From contig CABUDN010000101.1 in the NCBI GenBank assembly GCA_902490355.1, positions 1 through 9,719 on the forward strand: a DNA stretch of 9,719 nucleotides, in the 5' to 3' direction. Of this stretch, positions 6,095 through 9,719 are shown one piece after another (the first letter of the stretch is position 1; every line of letters starts with the position of its first letter). This DNA is from an uncultured Oscillibacter sp. (lineage in GTDB: Bacteria; Bacillota; Clostridia; Oscillospirales; Oscillospiraceae). The notes beneath the pieces are model-generated. The model did not search any database, had not been told where the DNA came from, and worked only from the letters and a program-made list of their open reading frames with translations. Both the position numbers and the translations under genes were made by a program.

Positions 6095-7456
6095 TCAAAT
6101 GATGGGGATCACCACAGGGACAGGCTCCTGAGAGGTGTGGGAGTACTGGGCCTCCAGCCACACCTCGTCGTCCGTGTAGTCCGGCAGGGGCAGCATCAGC
6201 TCCATCTTACCACCTTCGAGGTGGGTGCTCATGCCCATCTGGCGCATTTCGCAGGCGTTGCCCGCCCGGTCATAGAACGTCATGGCAAAGGGCATGGACA
6301 AGAACCCGTCGTCCGCCAGGCAGATGATCACCCAACCCTTGGCTTCTTTCTGGACGCGCTGGAGGGTCACGCCCTCCGGCATCCATTCAGCACTGCCCGC
6401 TGCCAGATCAATATGCACCCGCTCATGGGCCTTTTCCAGCCACCGGGCGCCGGTGATGTGCAGTGTCAGGGAGTCGCAGCGGGCAAAGTACGGACTCTCC
6501 AGCCGATAGGAAACCATGGCTGGCGTGTCGGTGTCCCCGCTGGCAGTCACACCGTTGGAGATGGAGCCGAAGCGCTGCCCGTCCTCACTCTCCAGATAGA
6601 AGTCCAGCCCTTTGAGCCAGGCGGTGTTGTCCGGGTCTCCCTCCACGTTCACCCGCACGTGGGTGGGATAGATCTCCACGTCCGTGACGGTGAGGATCTG
6701 TCCGTCCAGAGTGAACGTCTCATTCACCGTCACATGGCGCCCCGGGGCGGTGTCCGCCGGATCAAAGCGCAGATCGAAGGTGAATGTGGCCAGCACAGTA
6801 TCCGGGGCGTGGTCCGGCGGGGTCAGCAGGTCCTCCTCCAGGGAATTGATGGCGGCGGGAGCCTGGGCTTCCTCCCCGTCCGCCCGCTCCCCGGTGACGG
6901 AGAAGGTCATGGAAAAGGTCTCCGGCACGTCCTCGTCGCCGTAGTCCAGGGCGAAGCGCAGCATGGTTCCGGGGCTTTGCCGGAAATCCGCCCCCAGAAT
7001 GGAGCACGCCTGCCGGGGAGAAAACTCCGGCATCTCGGCGGAGAGGCTCTCATACCCCTCCCCCTCCAGGGTGAAAAACAGATTCACCTGCTTTTGGTCC
7101 ACGATGACATAGTGGACCGTGGCGGTAATGCCGTTTACCGTCTTGCTTTGCTCGATGGGCTGGACATAGGCATTCTCCACCGCAGCCGAGAGGCTGGGCG
7201 ACCACGCCACGGCCTTGGCCAGCTCCCGCAGCAGCGGCACGCCGCCGCAGGCGTAGGCAAAGGTGGGAAACAGATTCACCAGCAGCACAAAGCCCGCAAA
7301 GCAGGCCGCCAAAGTCCCGGCCGGGATGCCCAGAATCCGACGGCGGCGGCGACGGGCCCGGAGCCGGGCCTGGGCCCGCTCCACGCATCCATCCAGAGCC
7401 GCAGGGGGAGACTCCAGCTCCCGCAGCAGGGATTCATATTCCGTATTCCGGTTCAT
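6095..7456 (-). CDS. DUF4179-type membrane-anchored anti-sigma-like protein
   Basis: This 453-residue protein has a short cytoplasmic N-terminus (1-40) with an Arg-rich run (33-40), one hydrophobic helix (about 41-61), and about 385 residues predicted outside. The juxtamembrane segment FPTFAYACGGVPLLREL (63-79) resembles the start of DUF4179 proteins, which commonly pair with ECF sigma factors in Firmicutes. The outer part looks beta-rich, with Ig-like stretches such as LTVTDVEIYPTHVRVNVEG, and could include a DUF5643-like C-terminal domain. No zinc-binding anti-sigma domain (HxxxCxxC) is present in the cytoplasmic part, so any sigma control would differ from ZAS-type factors. The ATG overlaps the sigma stop by ATGA, giving tight translational coupling. 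The anti-sigma role and the signal are inferred from context, not shown. Confidence 0.8.
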   Translation of the reverse strand: MNRNTEYESLLRELESPPAALDGCVERAQARLRARRRRRRILGIPAGTLAACFAGFVLLVNLFPTFAYACGGVPLLRELAKAVAWSPSLSAAVENAYVQPIEQSKTVNGITATVHYVIVDQKQVNLFFTLEGEGYESLSAEMPEFSPRQACSILGADFRQSPGTMLRFALDYGDEDVPETFSMTFSVTGERADGEEAQAPAAINSLEEDLLTPPDHAPDTVLATFTFDLRFDPADTAPGRHVTVNETFTLDGQILTVTDVEIYPTHVRVNVEGDPDNTAWLKGLDFYLESEDGQRFGSISNGVTASGDTDTPAMVSYRLESPYFARCDSLTLHITGARWLEKAHERVHIDLAAGSAEWMPEGVTLQRVQKEAKGWVIICLADDGFLSMPFAMTFYDRAGNACEMRQMGMSTHLEGGKMELMLPLPDYTDDEVWLEAQYSHTSQEPVPVVIPII

Positions 7457-7932
7457 GCGCCATCCTCCTCTCCCAACTCCAACCGCAGCAGGGCCAGAGC
7501 CTTCCGCTGCCGGGTGGCCACGGTTCCCTGGGGAATCCCCAGGGCCTGGGCTGTCTCCGACTGGGTATATCCGGTGAAAAACCGCAGGATCACCACCGCC
7601 CGCAGCTCCTCGGGCAGCCGTCCCACCGCCTCCCGCAGTGGCAGACCGTCATAGGCGTCCGGTCCGGCAGTGTCCGGCAGGGCGTCCTCTCCGCCGGGGT
7701 GGAACCGATTCCGGCGGCGCAGCTCCCGGTGGCAGGTATTGAGCAGGATCCGGGTCAGCCACGTCTCGAAAAAGGCTGCCTCCCGCAGCTGCCCCAGAGC
7801 CCGCAGGGCCTGGTAGACAGCCTCGTCCACGGCCTCCAGGGCATCGGCCTCCCGGCCCAGGTACAAGTATGCCGTGCGGTAGAGCGTCTGCCGCATGGCC
7901 TGCGCCCGGCGGGCAAATTCCTCTTGATTCAT
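7453..7932 (-). CDS. ECF-type RNA polymerase sigma factor
   Basis: This is a 159-residue two-domain sigma factor. Region 2 spans about 8-75, including FFETWLTRILLNTCHREL and an RRRNR stretch (72-76). A short acidic/Pro-rich linker follows (80-97), then region 4 (98-152) with LPEELRAVVILRFFTGY and the helix-turn-helix ETAQALGIPQGTVATRQRKA (126-145). Regions 1 and 3 are absent, as in the ECF group. The ATG has AAAGGAGGGGG a few bases upstream. The last codons overlap the next gene, a membrane-bound DUF4179 protein, the usual arrangement of an extracytoplasmic-signal sigma and its regulator. A TAGAAT at 7959-7954 could be a -10 box, but no -35 hexamer is visible. Its target promoters cannot be read from this window. 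Confidence 0.92.
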   Translation of the reverse strand: MNQEEFARRAQAMRQTLYRTAYLYLGREADALEAVDEAVYQALRALGQLREAAFFETWLTRILLNTCHRELRRRNRFHPGGEDALPDTAGPDAYDGLPLREAVGRLPEELRAVVILRFFTGYTQSETAQALGIPQGTVATRQRKALALLRLELGEEDGA

Positions 7933-8015
7933 CTCCGGCCCCCTCCTTTCCTCATTCTACCCATTAGAGCCTGCAGGGGCGGCATTTGTTTTCCGGAGGC
8001 AAAATTTTTTGGGGT

Positions 8016-8043
8016 AAAAAAAGGGCACGGCCAGAGCCGTGCC
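8016..8043 (-). terminator. Intrinsic terminator after xerD
   Basis: The minus strand has GGCACGGC (8043-8036), loop TCTG, GCCGTGCC (8031-8024), then C and seven T (8022-8016). The perfect 8-bp GC-rich stem begins 45 bases past the xerD stop, ending the spoIIM-xerD unit before the ECF sigma gene. Confidence 0.93.
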
Positions 8044-8088
8044 GAAAACAAAACCCCACATGCCGCCGGTGGAGCGGCAAGCAACTCC

Positions 8089-8976
8089 TCAGGCCCGGGG
8101 ATGGGCCTTTTGATAGACGTCCTTGAGCTGGTGCTTGATGACGTGGGTATAGATCTGGGTGGAGGAAATATCCGCGTGGCCCAGCATCTCCTGAATGGAC
8201 CGCAGGTCCGCGCCGTTTTCCAGGAGGTGAACGGCAAAGGAATGGCGCAGAGTGTGGGGGGTGATGTCCTTTTCAATCCCCGCCCGCTCCTGATAGTACT
8301 TGATAATCTTCCAGAATCCCTGGCGGCTCATCCGCTCGCCGCTCATGTTGACGAACAGAGCGGTCTCCTCGCTGTCGGCAATGAGCTGGGGGCGAATGGT
8401 GCGCACATAGTCGGACAGGGCCTTGACAGCCGTGTGGTACAAGGGGATCATCCGCTCCTTGCCCCGGTTGGCGCAGCGCAGGAAACCCGCCGCCAGATTC
8501 AGGTCCTCCAGATTCAGAGAGATCAGCTCACTGACCCGGATGCCGGTAGCATAGAGCAGCTCCAGCATGGCGTGGTCCCGGTATCCCTTGGCGTCCACAC
8601 ACTGGGGCTGCTCCAAAAACAGCTCCACTTCCTTGCTGGTGAGAATCTCCGGATACCGACGCTCCACCTTGGCCGCCGCCACACCCCGTGCGGGATTGAC
8701 CGTGAGGATCTGCTCCGACACCAGGAAGTTGTAAAAGGACTTCACCGATGCCAGATACCGCGTCACCGACGCCGCCGACTTTCCCCGGGAGAGCATCCCG
8801 TTCATGTACTCGGTGACCATGGCGTTGTCCGCCTCCCGCAGGGTGCAGTGATGGTTGGTCTGCAGGTATGTCTCGAACTGCTTCACATCCCGCAGATAGG
8901 ACGTCACGGTATTTTGAGAAGCGTGCTTCTCCCCTGTGAGGTACGCGCCGTAGCGCTCCAGATCGCTTGCCGGCAA
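8089..8976 (-). CDS. xerD: Tyrosine recombinase XerD
   Basis: This is a site-specific tyrosine recombinase that, with a XerC partner, resolves chromosome dimers at dif. The product has 295 residues (E. coli XerD 298). An N-terminal core-binding SAM-like domain (about 4-88) precedes the catalytic domain (about 108-290). Visible catalytic residues are Arg147 (TGIRVSE), Lys173 (RGKERMIPL), His241 and Arg244 (HTLRHSF), His267 (MLGHADI) and nucleophile Tyr276 (TQIYTH). The start is TTG at 8976, chosen because AGGAGG lies seven bases upstream, the resulting N-terminus fits XerD, and the frame further upstream runs antisense-like through spoIIM. It follows spoIIM by 26 bases, a pairing with counterparts in other spore formers. 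Housekeeping XerD fits better than a phage or transposon integrase, as no attachment site or excisionase is nearby. Confidence 0.95.
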   Translation of the reverse strand: MPASDLERYGAYLTGEKHASQNTVTSYLRDVKQFETYLQTNHHCTLREADNAMVTEYMNGMLSRGKSAASVTRYLASVKSFYNFLVSEQILTVNPARGVAAAKVERRYPEILTSKEVELFLEQPQCVDAKGYRDHAMLELLYATGIRVSELISLNLEDLNLAAGFLRCANRGKERMIPLYHTAVKALSDYVRTIRPQLIADSEETALFVNMSGERMSRQGFWKIIKYYQERAGIEKDITPHTLRHSFAVHLLENGADLRSIQEMLGHADISSTQIYTHVIKHQLKDVYQKAHPRA

Positions 8977-8978
8977 GC
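8965..8978. repeat. 14-bp perfect palindrome over the xerD start codon
   Basis: GCTTGCCGGCAAGC reads the same on both strands and contains the xerD TTG start codon (8976-8974). It has no loop, so it is more plausible as a duplex DNA site than as a hairpin. It may also be coincidence in GC-rich DNA. Confidence 0.6.
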
Positions 8979-9002
8979 AGACCCCTCCTCTCTTTTCTCT
9001 AT

Positions 9003-9638
9003 CTAAATCACCGCCCGCTCCAGCGCCAGTGTCAGCAGCCGGGGCGAAAGAAGCAATTCCACACACAATCCCACTGTCACAGCTGCCAGGACAATGCCCA
9101 GGCGAATCCAGCAGCGTCTGCCGTAAACAACCGGCGCCGTATGGCGTCCTCTCCCAAAGGACGCCCGGGCCAGGGCGGCAGAGGTCTCCATAGACGCATC
9201 CGCCAGCAGGAAAAAGCAAGGCAGCGTCACGGCACAGCGCACGCCCAGCACCGCCAGGGCCAGCACCACGCCGTCACCGCCGAAAGAAGCGGTAAAGCAG
9301 CACACGGAAAACGACAGGAAAAATCCGAAGGCCAGCGCCGCGCAGGGCAGCAGCACCACCCCGATGGATGCAAATCCCAGGAAAAACGCCAGCAGCGGAT
9401 AGCGGATGTACAGCACCAGTGCCGCCGGTAAGGCGGCGGCCGCGCTGGCACTTTCTCCGCTCAAACTCAGATATCCCTCCAGATACTGCTTGAGCTCCGC
9501 ACCGGTCTCATCCGGCACCCACTCCAGCACGACCTGTCCCAAAACCACGCCCAATAAAAAGAAAAGCGCCAGGATCAGCAGCCGCCAGAGCGGGGAAGAT
9601 TGTCCCGGAGCAGGAATCCTTCGTTTTTTCCAGTTCAA
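9003..9638 (-). CDS. spoIIM: Stage II sporulation protein M (SpoIIM), engulfment membrane protein
   Basis: SpoIIM anchors the SpoIID-SpoIIP peptidoglycan-remodelling complex in the mother-cell membrane during engulfment. The 211-residue product (B. subtilis 214) has a basic cytoplasmic N-terminus (KKRR), a first membrane helix at about 18-39, an outer segment (40-68), then hydrophobic helices at about 69-90, 92-115, 123-146 and 178-197. The LLAFFLGFASIG block (82-93) and the small-residue-rich membrane segments are typical of the family. The start is TTG: GAGGTGA lies about six bases upstream and an in-frame TGA stands three codons before it, so no longer start is possible. It is followed by xerD. 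Identity rests on topology, length, context and the central block, so it is slightly less certain than the enzymes. Confidence 0.85.
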   Translation of the reverse strand: MNWKKRRIPAPGQSSPLWRLLILALFFLLGVVLGQVVLEWVPDETGAELKQYLEGYLSLSGESASAAAALPAALVLYIRYPLLAFFLGFASIGVVLLPCAALAFGFFLSFSVCCFTASFGGDGVVLALAVLGVRCAVTLPCFFLLADASMETSAALARASFGRGRHTAPVVYGRRCWIRLGIVLAAVTVGLCVELLLSPRLLTLALERAVI

Positions 9639-9690
9639 ACCGTCTCACCTCACTTCAGCCTATGAACACACACCGGGCTTGATGCGAGGC

Positions 9691-9704
9691 AGTTGACGTA
9701 AACT
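9691..9704. promoter_or_regulatory. Near-palindrome upstream of spoIIM, possible operator
   Basis: AGTTGACGTAAACT is symmetrical at 12 of 14 positions around a central ACGT, 53 bases before the spoIIM start. It could be a transcription factor half-site pair. On the plus strand it contains TTGACG, a partial -35 box whose -10 would fall at the window edge. No regulator can be named. Confidence 0.25.
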
Positions 9705-9719
9705 TGCTTTAAATTTATC

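Noticed and set aside
5787..6161. N-terminal extension of the ruvC frame
   Set aside because: The extension crosses a strong terminator and the candidate promoter, is Arg/Cys-rich, and RuvC's catalytic Asp7 requires the start at 5786.
6050..7654. 534-codon open frame on the plus strand
   Set aside because: Antisense across the DUF4179 gene and into the sigma gene; Gly/His/Gln-rich without motifs.
8089..8976. Integrase of a mobile element
   Set aside because: Length, motif spacing and the spoIIM neighbour indicate housekeeping XerD; no attachment repeats, excisionase or phage genes are seen.
7699..9006. 435-codon open frame on the plus strand
   Set aside because: Spans the terminator and two unrelated genes in antisense; composition typical of reverse-strand GC-rich coding DNA.
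8977..9219. Extension of xerD to an upstream start at 9219
   Set aside because: It would overlap spoIIM out of frame and add 81 residues unlike XerD; the TTG with AGGAGG fits the family length.
1..9719. CRISPR array, tRNA, rRNA, riboswitch or insertion sequence
   Set aside because: Reading both strands showed no spaced direct repeats, no tRNA cloverleaf, no recognisable riboswitch leader and no transposase or terminal repeats.

Overview
The window reads as ordinary chromosome from a GC-rich, spore-forming member of the Firmicutes (Clostridia). A gut-type Oscillospiraceae relative such as the Flavonifractor/Lawsonibacter group is my best guess. That guess rests on the high GC content, the presence of SpoIIM and a SigH-type sigma factor, and strong AGGAGG-type ribosome binding sites. 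It is inferred from gene content, not from any search. All eleven recognisable genes lie on the minus strand, so transcription runs from high to low coordinates.

In transcription order: (i) 9638-8089 holds spoIIM (engulfment membrane protein) and xerD (chromosome dimer resolution recombinase), closed by a clear intrinsic terminator at 8016-8043. (ii) 7932-6095 holds a small ECF-type sigma factor whose stop overlaps the start of a membrane-anchored DUF4179-type protein. This looks like a sigma/anti-sigma-like signalling pair and ends in a strong terminator at 6001-6031. (iii) 5787-6094 is a gene-free spacer with terminators and a candidate promoter. (iv) 5786-2146 is a tight run of ruvC, ruvA, an unrecognised single-pass membrane protein, ruvB and a predicted AAA/ABC-like ATPase. 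The first, second and fourth of these make the Holliday junction resolvasome. (v) 2088-736 is glmM, the phosphoglucosamine mutase of cell wall precursor synthesis. (vi) 669-1 is a SigH-like sigma factor running off the window edge, behind a near-perfect vegetative promoter.

The themes are DNA recombination and chromosome resolution (XerD, RuvABC), cell wall synthesis (GlmM) and sporulation control (SpoIIM, SigH), with one signalling cassette inserted between the recombination blocks. I see no mobile element, CRISPR array, tRNA or rRNA, and no strong evidence for an undescribed defence or mobile system. The most unusual points are the sigH promoter spaced so that its transcript would begin at the start codon (leaderless), a glycine in the RuvB Walker B motif, the unknown membrane protein and hairpin between ruvA and ruvB, and the xerD TTG start codon inside a perfect 14-bp palindrome.
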